From Methanomassiliicoccaceae archaeon UBA472 (lineage in GTDB: Archaea; Thermoplasmatota; Thermoplasmata; Methanomassiliicoccales; UBA472), in contig DAML01000014.1 in the NCBI GenBank assembly GCA_002497075.1, forward strand, positions 1 to 39,891: a DNA stretch of 39,891 bases. The letters run 5' to 3'. A program made the translations under genes and the position numbers. Below are positions 25,360 through 32,872 of this stretch, piece after piece (the stretch's first letter is position 1; every line of letters begins with the position of its first letter). Below the pieces are notes generated by a model. It saw nothing but the letters and a program-made list of their open reading frames with translations, was not told where the DNA came from and searched no databases.

Positions 25360-25797
25360 TCAATACCTCATCGGCGGCGCCATCTTGTTATAGTCGTCGG
25401 CGCAGCGGTAGGCGTCATAGATCTGCCAGATATAGATGATGAAGACCAGGATGCTCACCACCACGTTAAAGGCGAAGAACCCGGCGAAGTTGAATTCCAT
25501 CGTGTTCATGATGAAGAACAGCGGGACGATCGAAACGACGCTGAGCAGGCCCAGAAGCACCAGAATGCCTATCCCGCGCCCGATCTTTCCGCAGTATATC
25601 TGCCCCACGCCCGGGATGATGACAGAGAGGATGACGGCCAGTATAGCTTCCTTCTCGTCCTTCCGGTAGGTGTAGGACATAGTGGTCTGGTTGCCCTGGC
25701 TGTAGCTCTGGAAACCCACGCTCAGGGGAGCGCCGCATCTATCGCAGAACTGAGCGCCCTCCTTGGCCTGGCTACCGCACCTTGAACAGAACGCCAT
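25360..25797 (-). CDS. Zinc-ribbon plus TM2-domain membrane protein
   Basis: A 145-aa protein. The N-terminal zinc ribbon is MAFCSRCGSQAKEGAQFCDR followed by CG (two CxxC knuckles). A polar linker (YSQGNQTTMSYTYRKD) leads to a TM2-type pair of hydrophobic segments with the conserved VIIPGVGQIYCGKIGRGIGI. A further hydrophobic stretch reads FNVVVSILVFIIYIWQIYDA. The TM2 domain ends in a YDAYR-like motif, present here as IYDAYRCADDYN. These proteins are common in archaea and of unknown function. It is convergent with nadC and its promoter faces the small zinc protein. Confidence 0.85.
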   Translation of the reverse strand: MAFCSRCGSQAKEGAQFCDRCGAPLSVGFQSYSQGNQTTMSYTYRKDEKEAILAVILSVIIPGVGQIYCGKIGRGIGILVLLGLLSVVSIVPLFFIMNTMEFNFAGFFAFNVVVSILVFIIYIWQIYDAYRCADDYNKMAPPMRY

Positions 25798-25881
25798 TTG
25801 AACTTCCCCGGGACAATCATATTTTATCTAGCTTAAGAAAATTTCGAAAGGGTTTTATCGGTAGGGGGCGGTGGCCGCACC

Positions 25882-26061
25882 ATGGACTTCTCTAAGTACG
25901 AATGCCAGTTCTGCGGCCGGCCGGCCAAGCAGTACGTCTTCGCCGCCTTCTGCTGCGAGAACGAGGACTGCGTGGACAAGGCCCGCGAGGAGAGGGGCGG
26001 TCCCGGCGGCCACATGAAGGCTAAGATGCATGGCGATATCGTCAACATCAAGGACGAATGA
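25882..26061 (+). CDS. Small cysteine-rich protein (59 aa)
   Basis: A 59-residue protein reading MDFSKYECQFCGRPAKQYVF, then AAFCCENEDCVDKAREERGG. It has a CxxC knuckle at Cys8/Cys11 and a CC...C group at Cys24, Cys25 and Cys30, enough for one zinc ion. It ends in a charged tail with MKAKMHGDIVNIKDE. I do not recognise the family. ATG 25882 has a plausible ribosome-binding site, GGTGG at ~25870-25874, and a TATA-like TTTTATC at ~25852-25858. The radical SAM gene begins 42 nt downstream on the same strand, with its own TATA-like box. Codon use matches the neighbours. Confidence 0.7.
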   Translation: MDFSKYECQFCGRPAKQYVFAAFCCENEDCVDKAREERGGPGGHMKAKMHGDIVNIKDE

Positions 26062-26103
26062 ACGCTCAGGGATAGCCTTAAAAACGACAAGCAATAATTC
26101 CAG

Positions 26104-26814
26104 ATGGTCATGCTCGCCCGAATAGTTGGTTTCGCCAAGACCTCATTGCTCGACTGGGACGGAATGATTGCCACCACCGTCTACCTGCAGGGCTGCAACC
26201 TGCGCTGCCCGTTCTGCCATAACCCCGACCTGGTTTCCGTTTCGGGAGAAGTGGAGGAGGCTCCATGGGAGGTCCTGGAGGAGTACCTGGCGGACAACTC
26301 CGACTTCTTGGACGGAGTGGTGGTCACCGGTGGCGAACCGACCCTCAACGAGGACCTTCCCGACCTGATCCGAAAGATCAGGAAGCTTGGCCTAAAGGTC
26401 AAACTGGATACGAACGGAACCAACCCGGAGATGCTGCAGGACCTGCTACAGGCCGGACTGCTGGATTGTGTGGCCATGGACCTCAAGGGTCCCCTGGACC
26501 AGCAATATTCCCAGGTTTGCGGGACCGAGGTGAACCTGGAGGCTATCAAGCGCTCCATCAACCTCATCATGACCTCCGGGATCGACTACGAGTTCCGCAC
26601 CACCGTGGTGCCGCACTACCTGCAGCCGGCGGACATAGAACGGATGGCGTCATACATCGGCGGGGCCAGGAAGTACGCCCTGCAGCGTTTCAAGAACGAC
26701 CTTACCCTGGACAAACGCCTGAGCCAGATCGATCCGTATAGCGAGGGGCAGATGCTGGGCATGGCCGAGACCGCCGGCAAGTACGTCAAGAAGGTCATAG
26801 TGCGCGGCATCTGA
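26104..26814 (+). CDS. Radical SAM activating enzyme (NrdG2-like)
   Basis: A 236-aa radical SAM protein. The Fe-S cluster motif is CNLRCPFC (Cys31, Cys35, Cys38), with VVTGGEPTLNEDL as the SAM-binding GGEP block and KLDTNGTNPEM further on. The pattern matches anaerobic ribonucleotide-reductase activating proteins of the NrdG2 type, which make a glycyl radical on class III reductase. Other glycyl-radical activases and AmmeMemoRadiSam-type proteins remain possible. No nrdD is in the window. A TATA-like CTTAAAAAC at ~26076-26084 lies ~24 nt before ATG 26104, suggesting a leaderless transcript. Confidence 0.85.
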   Translation: MVMLARIVGFAKTSLLDWDGMIATTVYLQGCNLRCPFCHNPDLVSVSGEVEEAPWEVLEEYLADNSDFLDGVVVTGGEPTLNEDLPDLIRKIRKLGLKVKLDTNGTNPEMLQDLLQAGLLDCVAMDLKGPLDQQYSQVCGTEVNLEAIKRSINLIMTSGIDYEFRTTVVPHYLQPADIERMASYIGGARKYALQRFKNDLTLDKRLSQIDPYSEGQMLGMAETAGKYVKKVIVRGI

Positions 26815-26830
26815 TAACCGACGACGAGCA

Positions 26831-26838
26831 CTTTAATA
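26831..26838 (+). promoter_or_regulatory. TATA-like box upstream of the KaiC-like cluster
   Basis: CTTTAATA predicts a start near 26860, about 28 nt before ATG 26888. GGGGAG just before the ATG could serve as ribosome-binding site. Confidence 0.4.
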
Positions 26839-26887
26839 GCCTGTAAGCTCATGGAACCCCGAGGCCTGATGGCCAGGGGTCGGGGAG

Positions 26888-27604
26888 ATGGAAGCGGGAG
26901 ACGACCGGTTAAAAACGTACATCGAGGGTTTCGACAGGATTCTGGAAGGGGGGATACCTACCGGGCACATCGTACTTGTGGCTGGTACCCCGGGGACGAT
27001 GAAGTCGTCCATCAGTTATTACATGCTTTACAATCACGCCGTAGAATCCGGACGGACGTCCGTGTACGTGACGCTGGAGCAGAGCCGGGAGAGCCTCCTG
27101 CGCCAGATGGAGAAGATGGGCATGGACATTGATAAGGTCAGCAAGAACCTGAACGTGCTTGACCTCTCTATAATCAGAAAGAAGCTAAAGGAGGTCGCTG
27201 GAGGCGCTTCCTGGCTTCATGTCTTCAAGACCTACATCACCAATCTCAAGGAGAACCTGAACTTCGACATTCTCGTGATCGATTCCATGGAGGTATTGGA
27301 GACCATGGCCGAGATCCGCAATCGTCGTACGGACCTGTTCTACCTGTTCGAGTGGATGCGGGACCTGGGCGTAACGGTGTTCCTGATATCCGAGAGCTCC
27401 GCCGAGCGCCTGATCGAGGGAAAGTTCGACGAGGGCTATCTCTCGGACGGTATCATCACGCTCAAGATGCAGCTCATACGCGACGTGGAGATGCAACGCC
27501 GCATAAGGTGCGTCAAGATGAGGGAGACCAACCACGACCCGTCGTACTTTTCGCTGCTGTATAATGGCGGCCGCTTCCAGGTGACCCGGGTGATAAGCGA
27601 GTGA
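26888..27604 (+). CDS. KaiC-like RecA-superfamily ATPase, copy 1
   Basis: A 238-aa single-domain KaiC-type ATPase. Walker A is AGTPGTMKSS (32-41), with Met before Lys-Ser instead of the usual Lys-Thr pattern. The catalytic-type Glu sits in VTLEQSRESLLRQMEKMGMD. Walker B is DILVIDSMEVL. The C-terminus has the KaiC-family block RRIRCVKMRETNHDPSYFSL. Archaeal single-domain relatives (aRadC/KaiC-like) act in signalling or recombination-related roles; the exact role is not known. It starts the three-gene cluster and ends 4 nt before the next gene. Confidence 0.88.
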   Translation: MEAGDDRLKTYIEGFDRILEGGIPTGHIVLVAGTPGTMKSSISYYMLYNHAVESGRTSVYVTLEQSRESLLRQMEKMGMDIDKVSKNLNVLDLSIIRKKLKEVAGGASWLHVFKTYITNLKENLNFDILVIDSMEVLETMAEIRNRRTDLFYLFEWMRDLGVTVFLISESSAERLIEGKFDEGYLSDGIITLKMQLIRDVEMQRRIRCVKMRETNHDPSYFSLLYNGGRFQVTRVISE

Positions 27605-27608
27605 TCTG

Positions 27609-28925
27609 ATGCGCCTCCCCCCCAGCAAGTTCGAGTGCCCCCGTTGCGGTTTCGGCGTCCTGCCGAGGGACGAGCAGTGCGGCCGATGCGGCGAGGACCT
27701 GAAGCCCAAGGCTTCCCAGCCGGTTCAGGTCAGGCTCACCTCCGTCAAGCTGACCCGTGGCAATGACCAGGAGGGCTCCACCAGCCGAATACGTACCGTG
27801 GAGACCATCCAGGTGGGCAGGCCAGACAGTTCCTTGCAGGTCCGGACGGATGAACTGGAGAAACGCGAGAAGGAGCTGAGGGAGCGCGAACGCCGTCTGA
27901 ACGTCCTTTCCGATCAGATCGAGGAGAGGTCCAAGGAGGTCAGGTCGGAGAGCAAGGAACCCAAACCGAGCGTGGACATGGACGAGGTCCGCCGCCGGCT
28001 AAGGGAGGAGCTGACCCGTCAGTTCGAACCGGAGCTGGAGGCTCTGCAGGCGCAGCTGGACGAGAAGGAGGCCGAGCTGGAGGAGGCCCGATTGAAATTG
28101 CAGATACTGCATGCCGGTCAGGAGATGGAGGTGGTGGACGAGGCCGAGCTGGCCCGTATCACCGAGGAGATCCTTCGAGAGCTTCGTTCCCAGGTCGGGG
28201 CTCCACTGAAGGTCACCGATCCCGGTGTGCTCCGAACTCACATCCCCAGGCTGGACGAGGTGCTCGGCGGCGGCATACCGCGGGGGCACGTCGTGCTGTT
28301 CAACGGTTCTCCAGGTACCATGAAGAGCACTCTCACCTACACGATCATGCACCGCGCGGCGATCAACGGCACGCCCGGGCTATACCTGTCCGTGGAGCAG
28401 AGCCGCAGATCGATAATGAGGCAGATGGAGCGCATGGGTATGCCAGAAGCATCGACCAATGGCAAGCTCAAGGTGATGGACATGCGCGAGCTCCGTAAGG
28501 AGATGGCCGAACACGAAGGCAACTGGCGCGAACTGATACTGAGTTACGTACGCAAGGAGCAGGAGGCCACCGGCTTCAAGGTGTTCACCCTGGACTCCCT
28601 GGAATCTTTCAAAGCTCTGACGGAGCACAATTTCTCCCGTCAGGACCTCAAGGACCTGTTCGATTGGTTCAAGTCCCTGGACATAACCGTGTTGGTCATC
28701 TCAGAGAACAGATCGGACGATTACGACGAGGCGAACCAGGGCGAAGCGTATCTTTCGGACGGGATCATGGAGATGCTGATGAAGGAGATGACGGATTCCC
28801 GGGTGCAGCGCTGGGTGCGCTGCGTCAAGATGCGTGGCGCCAATGCCGACAACCGATACTATGGAATGTTCCACGACGGGAAGGACTTCAATTTGGCCTT
28901 GCCACTGGCGAACCAACCCTTTTAA
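27609..28925 (+). CDS. Zinc-ribbon/coiled-coil/KaiC-like ATPase fusion
   Basis: A 438-aa protein with three parts. A zinc ribbon opens it (CPRCGFGVLPRDEQCGRCG, residues ~10-28). A long charged coiled coil follows (~75-170; for example ELEKREKELRERERRLNVL and LEALQAQLDEKEAELEEARL). The KaiC-like domain (~200-438) has Walker A FNGSPGTMKST near residues 232-242, LSVEQSRRSIMRQMERMGM, Walker B VFTLDSLESFKAL and the late VQRWVRCVKMRG block. The coiled coil implies oligomers or a partner protein. It starts 4 nt after copy 1 on the same transcript. I know of no characterised protein with this exact order. Confidence 0.87.
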   Translation: MRLPPSKFECPRCGFGVLPRDEQCGRCGEDLKPKASQPVQVRLTSVKLTRGNDQEGSTSRIRTVETIQVGRPDSSLQVRTDELEKREKELRERERRLNVLSDQIEERSKEVRSESKEPKPSVDMDEVRRRLREELTRQFEPELEALQAQLDEKEAELEEARLKLQILHAGQEMEVVDEAELARITEEILRELRSQVGAPLKVTDPGVLRTHIPRLDEVLGGGIPRGHVVLFNGSPGTMKSTLTYTIMHRAAINGTPGLYLSVEQSRRSIMRQMERMGMPEASTNGKLKVMDMRELRKEMAEHEGNWRELILSYVRKEQEATGFKVFTLDSLESFKALTEHNFSRQDLKDLFDWFKSLDITVLVISENRSDDYDEANQGEAYLSDGIMEMLMKEMTDSRVQRWVRCVKMRGANADNRYYGMFHDGKDFNLALPLANQPF

Positions 28926-28948
28926 AAAATTAAATTTTAAAAACGGTA

Positions 28949-28956
28949 TTATATAC
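28949..28956 (+). promoter_or_regulatory. TATA box of the third KaiC-like gene
   Basis: TTATATAC lies ~32 nt before ATG 28984, predicting a leader of about 6 nt. The third gene can thus be transcribed separately from the first two. Confidence 0.5.
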
Positions 28957-28983
28957 CTGGTATCGCCATAAATCCCCGAGGGG

Positions 28984-29703
28984 ATGGGCATAGGTGTAGA
29001 AAGGGTAAAGACCTACATCCACAACTTTGATGATTACATCCAAGGTGGGGTGCCGAAGGGTCACGTCATTCTTATCTCAGGCACTCCTGGAACGATGAAA
29101 TCGTCGGTGTGCTACAGCGTTCTCTACAACAACGCCAAGCTGAACGGGACGCGCAGCGTCTACATGACATTGGAGCAGAGCAAGGAGAACCTCCTGCAGC
29201 AGATGGAAATGATGGGCATGAACGACCCGAAGGTGCAGGAGATGGTGTACGTTCTCGACCTGGCGACCATCCGCAAGAACGTCACCGAGATGATGGCCAA
29301 GGGGTCTTGGCTTCAAGTATTCAAGATGTACGCCGAGACGGTCAAGAAGGACTTCGGCTTCGACCTGCTGGTGCTCGATTCACTGGACGTGCTGGAGATG
29401 GCCGCACAGATGAACAACGACCGGCGCAACGATCTCTTCTATCTGTTCATGTGGCTGAGGGGAATGAACATAACCTCCTTCCTGATCGCCGAGACGCCGG
29501 TGGACAACATCAACGGCGGGCGCTTCGAAGAAGGTTATCTGGCCGATGGAGTGATCTCCTTGAAACTGCAGAGCATCGGGGAGTCCGACGTGCAACGTCG
29601 AATCCGGGCCGTGAAATTGCGCTCCACGAACCACAAGACCGGCTACTTCTCGCTGATGTTCAGCGACGGCATGTTCCGGGCCACCCAGGTCATCAACGAG
29701 TGA
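28984..29703 (+). CDS. KaiC-like RecA-superfamily ATPase, copy 3
   Basis: A 239-aa single-domain paralogue of copy 1, sharing the same frame layout: VERVKTYIHNFDDYIQGGVP, Walker A SGTPGTMKSS (32-41), MTLEQSKENLLQQMEMMGM, Walker B LLVLDSLDVLEM, and RRIRAVKLRSTNHKTGYFSL near the C-terminus. It shares the Thr-Met-Lys-Ser P-loop with both neighbours, so all three likely come from one local expansion. It has its own TATA box. The tRNA-Val gene follows 58 nt downstream. Function unknown; ATPase-based signalling or DNA-linked roles are guesses. Confidence 0.88.
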   Translation: MGIGVERVKTYIHNFDDYIQGGVPKGHVILISGTPGTMKSSVCYSVLYNNAKLNGTRSVYMTLEQSKENLLQQMEMMGMNDPKVQEMVYVLDLATIRKNVTEMMAKGSWLQVFKMYAETVKKDFGFDLLVLDSLDVLEMAAQMNNDRRNDLFYLFMWLRGMNITSFLIAETPVDNINGGRFEEGYLADGVISLKLQSIGESDVQRRIRAVKLRSTNHKTGYFSLMFSDGMFRATQVINE

Positions 29704-29725
29704 TCGAAGGTCGACCGCTAAACAT

Positions 29726-29733
29726 TTTTATAT
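29726..29733 (+). promoter_or_regulatory. TATA box of tRNA-Val
   Basis: TTTTTATA lies ~30 nt upstream of the mature 5' end at 29762. Confidence 0.5.
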
Positions 29734-29761
29734 CCAATTCCCGTTCGCATCGAATACCGAA

Positions 29762-29837
29762 GGGCTCATGGTCTAGCGGTTATGACGTCTGCTTCACACG
29801 CAGGAGGTCGCCGGTTCGAATCCGGCTGAGCCCACCA
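29762..29837 (+). tRNA. tRNA-Val (anticodon CAC), CCA encoded
   Basis: A complete cloverleaf. The 7-bp acceptor stem is GGGCTCA/TGAGCCC. The D arm is GTC...GAC. The anticodon stem TCTGC/GCAGG (one U-G pair) closes the loop TTCACAC, giving anticodon CAC for codon GTG. The T arm is GCCGG-TTCGAAT-CCGGC. Discriminator A is at 29834 and CCA is encoded at 29835-29837. No intron is seen. The last 15 bases reappear at 31710-31724, which marks the tRNA 3' end as an integration site. Confidence 0.95.
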
Positions 29838-30177
29838 CATCTCTTATCCAGACAATTATTTTTTGAATTCAGTCATGTGGCATGCTTTTTGGACTGGCTC
29901 TTGAGCGAAACCGATCGATCCTTCCTTTTAATCATCTGGATCGATTGATGCGTGGTCTATTAAGTCCATTCCATTTGATTTTTTTGAATAGTTACCAATC
30001 AGACGCATTTATCTTAGTATCCGGGCGCTCTTGCCAGGAACTATAAATGTTCTTAAGCCAGTATTTTTCTGTTTAATCAATCGTATGTAATTTTCATTAT
30101 CCGGTGATATTAAATACAACATAGTTTGTAAGATATATCCGATATCTATAAATATAGATTTTATACTAAGATATATT
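29838..30177. other. AT-rich non-coding left flank of the island
   Basis: No gene is seen in this stretch. It contains an imperfect inverted repeat CGATCGATCC (29912-29921)/GGATCGATTG (29938-29947). The promoter of the AbiEi-like gene lies at its right end. No integrase remnant could be read. Confidence 0.5.
30148..30155 (+). promoter_or_regulatory. TATA box of the AbiEi-like operon
   Basis: TATAAATA is ~26 nt upstream of GTG 30178, indicating a leaderless transcript beginning at the start codon. Confidence 0.5.
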
Positions 30178-30795
30178 GTGACGATTCGCGAAGGTGGCAC
30201 CGAGTTCTCACATTACGTTCGAGAGGGAGATAAGGTTGAACGCATTTACCGCGTCCTTCTAAGCACACTTGGGACTAATCGAACCTGGTATCGCATCGCC
30301 AAGGATGCGGATGTAAGCTATGGCTGGGCGTATAGCGTCCTTAAAGGCCTTGAACGCGATGGACTGATCGATGGATTGAAGGTTATCCATCATAAGGAAC
30401 TGTTCATGAGATGGGCGGAAAGGAAGGACCTCAGACTTTTCCGAGAGTACAACGTTCAGGACCTGGACAATATCATGGCCGAATCAGATCTCGACCACGT
30501 ATTCACCGGTTACTTCGCTGAGAACCATATTGGTCGGTACCTATTTCCCCGTTACCGCGAGTTCTATGTCAAGAAGGAAGATGCATTCAAATGGCATCAG
30601 CTTCTAACCGGGCATGGCTATGTGGGCAGGGGGAACGCGCAGGTAATACTGGCCGACGATCACGTGTTCTTCGAGAGGCAATGTATAGACAACCATCCCT
30701 TGGTATCCACACAACAACTGATCATCGACCTATATCGTACTGGAGCAGAGTGTGCAGAGGCGGCTGATCTGTTAGTGTCGAAGGTGTATCAATGA
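30178..30795 (+). CDS. Winged-helix protein, AbiEi-like antitoxin candidate
   Basis: A 205-aa protein. Residues ~17-70 form a winged helix-turn-helix (RIYRVLLSTLGTNRTWYRIA, DADVSYGWAYSVLKGLERDG). The C-terminal half includes FPRYREFYVKKEDAFKW and ends HPLVSTQQLIIDLYRTGAEC, AEAADLLVSKVY. This ending resembles AbiEi antitoxins of type IV toxin-antitoxin systems, which autoregulate their operon. GTG 30178 is the start, favoured by the TATA box 26 nt upstream. It overlaps the nucleotidyltransferase gene by ATGA. Base composition is lower in GC than in the core genes, a sign of transfer. Homology to AbiEi is inferred from arrangement and pattern. Confidence 0.75.
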   Translation: MTIREGGTEFSHYVREGDKVERIYRVLLSTLGTNRTWYRIAKDADVSYGWAYSVLKGLERDGLIDGLKVIHHKELFMRWAERKDLRLFREYNVQDLDNIMAESDLDHVFTGYFAENHIGRYLFPRYREFYVKKEDAFKWHQLLTGHGYVGRGNAQVILADDHVFFERQCIDNHPLVSTQQLIIDLYRTGAECAEAADLLVSKVYQ

Positions 30796-31589
30796 CAGTG
30801 CCGCTCTATGATGTTCAGGAGACCAATATCGCGATGGAGGCGCTGGGGGAGATCTCCTCTTCACTACCAGAACCATTCTTGCTCATAGGTGGATGGGCCG
30901 TGTATCTCACGGTCAACGAATCATTCATCAAGGCCCATGGGACATCGTATCTAGGTTCCAGGGATATCGACGTCTGCTTTCATATCGATCCGGGACAAGA
31001 TATCAACGCTCTTCGTACCAGCACGTTTGCCCGAGCTTTAGAGGTTGTGAAAAAGGAGGGTTACGCACCTCATGGCTCCTACCGGTTCTGTAAGATGATT
31101 CGCAAGGCCGACGGAACGATCCTGACCGAGAGGACATCAAAAGAATTCCCACTTTATGAGATCACATACCTATACATCGATATGATGGTGGATAATATTC
31201 ATCCGCAACATAAAAACATTTTCAAATGCGACCCGCTCGATGAGCCGATCGCAGCCCAGATATTCATGGATGGTAGTTACGTAAAGAAAACATTGGGAGA
31301 TTTTTACGTTCACATCCCCAGTCCCGCCTCCTTACTCGCAACCAAGTTAAGGTCGATCCCGCAACGTCAAAAGGATGATAAGCTTTGGAAGGACGCTTGT
31401 GACATATATTCCATCATCTGGCATTCATCAGAGAGATATTCGTCAATCGTCAAAAAGGTCAAACAAGAATACCCTGACGATTGTGTGAAGGCTCGCATTG
31501 CCATAACAAAGGATGTTGCGAACCGGGCTGCATACCATATAGGGATCGAGAGAGATGAGTTCATAGGAGTCATAGACCTTCTCGAATAG
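30792..31589 (+). CDS. AbiEii-like nucleotidyltransferase, toxin candidate
   Basis: A 265-aa protein of the polymerase-beta-type nucleotidyltransferase superfamily. The glycine motif is LLIGGWAVYL (Gly33-Gly34), the metal pair is GSRDIDVCF (Asp58, Asp60) and a third Asp130 lies in YLYIDMMVDN. The helix with ATKLRSIPQRQKDDKLWKDA contains Lys185, followed by Lys200/Asp201 and Asp204, as in AbiEii/MenT relatives. AbiEii toxins are thought to act through nucleotide or tRNA modification; the target here is unknown. It is coupled to the upstream gene through an ATGA overlap. A chromosomal defence role is inferred from its island setting. Confidence 0.78.
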   Translation: MTVPLYDVQETNIAMEALGEISSSLPEPFLLIGGWAVYLTVNESFIKAHGTSYLGSRDIDVCFHIDPGQDINALRTSTFARALEVVKKEGYAPHGSYRFCKMIRKADGTILTERTSKEFPLYEITYLYIDMMVDNIHPQHKNIFKCDPLDEPIAAQIFMDGSYVKKTLGDFYVHIPSPASLLATKLRSIPQRQKDDKLWKDACDIYSIIWHSSERYSSIVKKVKQEYPDDCVKARIAITKDVANRAAYHIGIERDEFIGVIDLLE

Positions 31590-31699
31590 TTGTAAGCAAA
31601 GTAAGAAATCAAAATTAAAAGGTAAAAAGGGTTTGAACGACTGGCCTGCGCATACAGTTCGATAATCGATTTCAAATCTTCATTGCCTGGCTTGAATGA

Positions 31700-31724
31700 C
31701 ACGCAGTCTCGGCTGAGCCCACCA
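31700..31724 (+). repeat. Decayed duplicate of the tRNA-Val 3' half
   Basis: ACACGCAG is joined through TCT to CGGCTGAGCCCACCA. These are the anticodon-arm end and the T-arm/acceptor end of tRNA-Val with about 19 intervening bases replaced by 3. The 15-bp part is the second direct repeat of the island; it cannot fold as a tRNA. Confidence 0.65.
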
Positions 31725-31874
31725 TAAATTATTTCAATCGGTCAATTGACGGGGTCGCCACTATCAAGGTAAAGCTCGCATCGCTCACTCTTCTGCGGTC
31801 CGGACGGGGCAGAACAAAGCCGTGCTTTTTTCGAATTTTCAATAAAAATGATTACATCCAGTAATATGTCCTTG

Positions 31875-32858
31875 TCAGATCTTGTCAACATTTTCGATCA
31901 TCACCACCACTTTCCCATTTACAAGCCCCTTCGAAAGATCCCTGAGAGCCTCAGGAACTTCATCGAGGGGGATTCGCCTATCAATTACCGGCAAGAGCAT
32001 CCCCTTTTCAATAAGCTCAAGCAAGAACCGCAGGTCCTCCTCGGAGTTCACGTTCCACGGGTTGATGCCCAGCTTCTTCTTGCTGATAATTGAGACAAAA
32101 GGCCCAAGGACCATCGCCTGGAATATGGCATATCTTGAGCCCCCAATCAGTACGAACAGACCATCTGGGGCCATAATCCGCCTGTATTCGAAGATCGATC
32201 GGCGCGTGACCGTGTCCAGGATGAGATCATACCGCTCCCCGCTCTTTGTGCAATCCTCTTTGACGTAATCGATGACATGGTCGGCTCCGATGGTGCGAAG
32301 CATCTCGAGCTTCCCCGCGCTGTCCACGGCGGTGACCTCGGCCCCAAAATACTTCGCAATCTGCACAGCGAACGTACCCATGCCGCCACCGGCGCCATTG
32401 ATCAGGACCTTCTGCCCTTTTTTAAGAGGACGCCTGCCGCGAAGGCCCTGAAGGGCGATCTTGGCCGCCTGGGGGAGGGTTGCGGCGTCCTCAAAAGATA
32501 TGCTGTCCGGTTTCAGCATCAATGCATCTTCACGTACTGCCACATACTCTGCGAAAGCGCCGAAGCCGCACATGAACAGGTCTCCAAATACCGCATCGCC
32601 TTTTTTCCACCGCTTGACGTTCCTCCCGATCTCAACGACCTGACCAGCGACATCCGATCCAAGTATCTTATTTCGTGGCCTGAAGGGACCGCCAATGCGA
32701 GCCCAGGCCGCGCCGCCCAGGATCTCGAGATCGGCCGCGTTCAGTGACGAAGCGTGGACCTTCACGAGTACCTGGTCGTCCCGGGGGGTCGGCCTCTCCA
32801 CCTCCTCGAGCCGCAGGACATCCGGTGGGCCGTATCTGTCGCAGACTAAGGCTTTCAT
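31875..32858 (-). CDS. MDR-family (quinone reductase-like) oxidoreductase
   Basis: A 327-aa NAD(P)H-dependent oxidoreductase of the zinc-independent MDR type. The N-terminal GroES-like domain has ERPTPRDDQVLVKVHASSLN and ILGSDVAGQVVEIG. The Rossmann motif is LINGAGGGMGTFAVQIAKYF (NADP-binding AxGxxG variant). No catalytic zinc cysteines are visible. It resembles quinone oxidoreductase/synaptic vesicle VAT1 type enzymes; the substrate is unknown. The start at ATG 32858 is 14 nt after the stop of the frameshifted paralogue, in the same orientation, so the two were one operon. Confidence 0.88.
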   Translation of the reverse strand: MKALVCDRYGPPDVLRLEEVERPTPRDDQVLVKVHASSLNAADLEILGGAAWARIGGPFRPRNKILGSDVAGQVVEIGRNVKRWKKGDAVFGDLFMCGFGAFAEYVAVREDALMLKPDSISFEDAATLPQAAKIALQGLRGRRPLKKGQKVLINGAGGGMGTFAVQIAKYFGAEVTAVDSAGKLEMLRTIGADHVIDYVKEDCTKSGERYDLILDTVTRRSIFEYRRIMAPDGLFVLIGGSRYAIFQAMVLGPFVSIISKKKLGINPWNVNSEEDLRFLLELIEKGMLLPVIDRRIPLDEVPEALRDLSKGLVNGKVVVMIENVDKI

Positions 32859-32872
32859 GTTTCGGTAGCGTC

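Larger units (their letters stand above)
29823..31724. mobile_element. Small tRNA-Val-anchored integrated island
   Basis: The segment is bounded by a 15-bp exact direct repeat of the tRNA-Val 3' end, CGGCTGAGCCCACCA, at 29823-29837 and 31710-31724. It is visibly AT-richer than the neighbouring genes. It holds only an AbiEi/AbiEii-like gene pair and non-coding DNA, with no integrase, so it would have been mobilised in trans or has lost its integrase. The attachment-site reading is inferred from this architecture. Confidence 0.6.

Noticed and set aside
26888..29703. A circadian clock locus
   Set aside because: KaiC-like domains alone do not make a clock; there is no KaiA or KaiB, and these are single-domain rather than double.
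29838..31709. Integrase in the tRNA-Val island
   Set aside because: No tyrosine recombinase frame or remnant could be read between the repeats.
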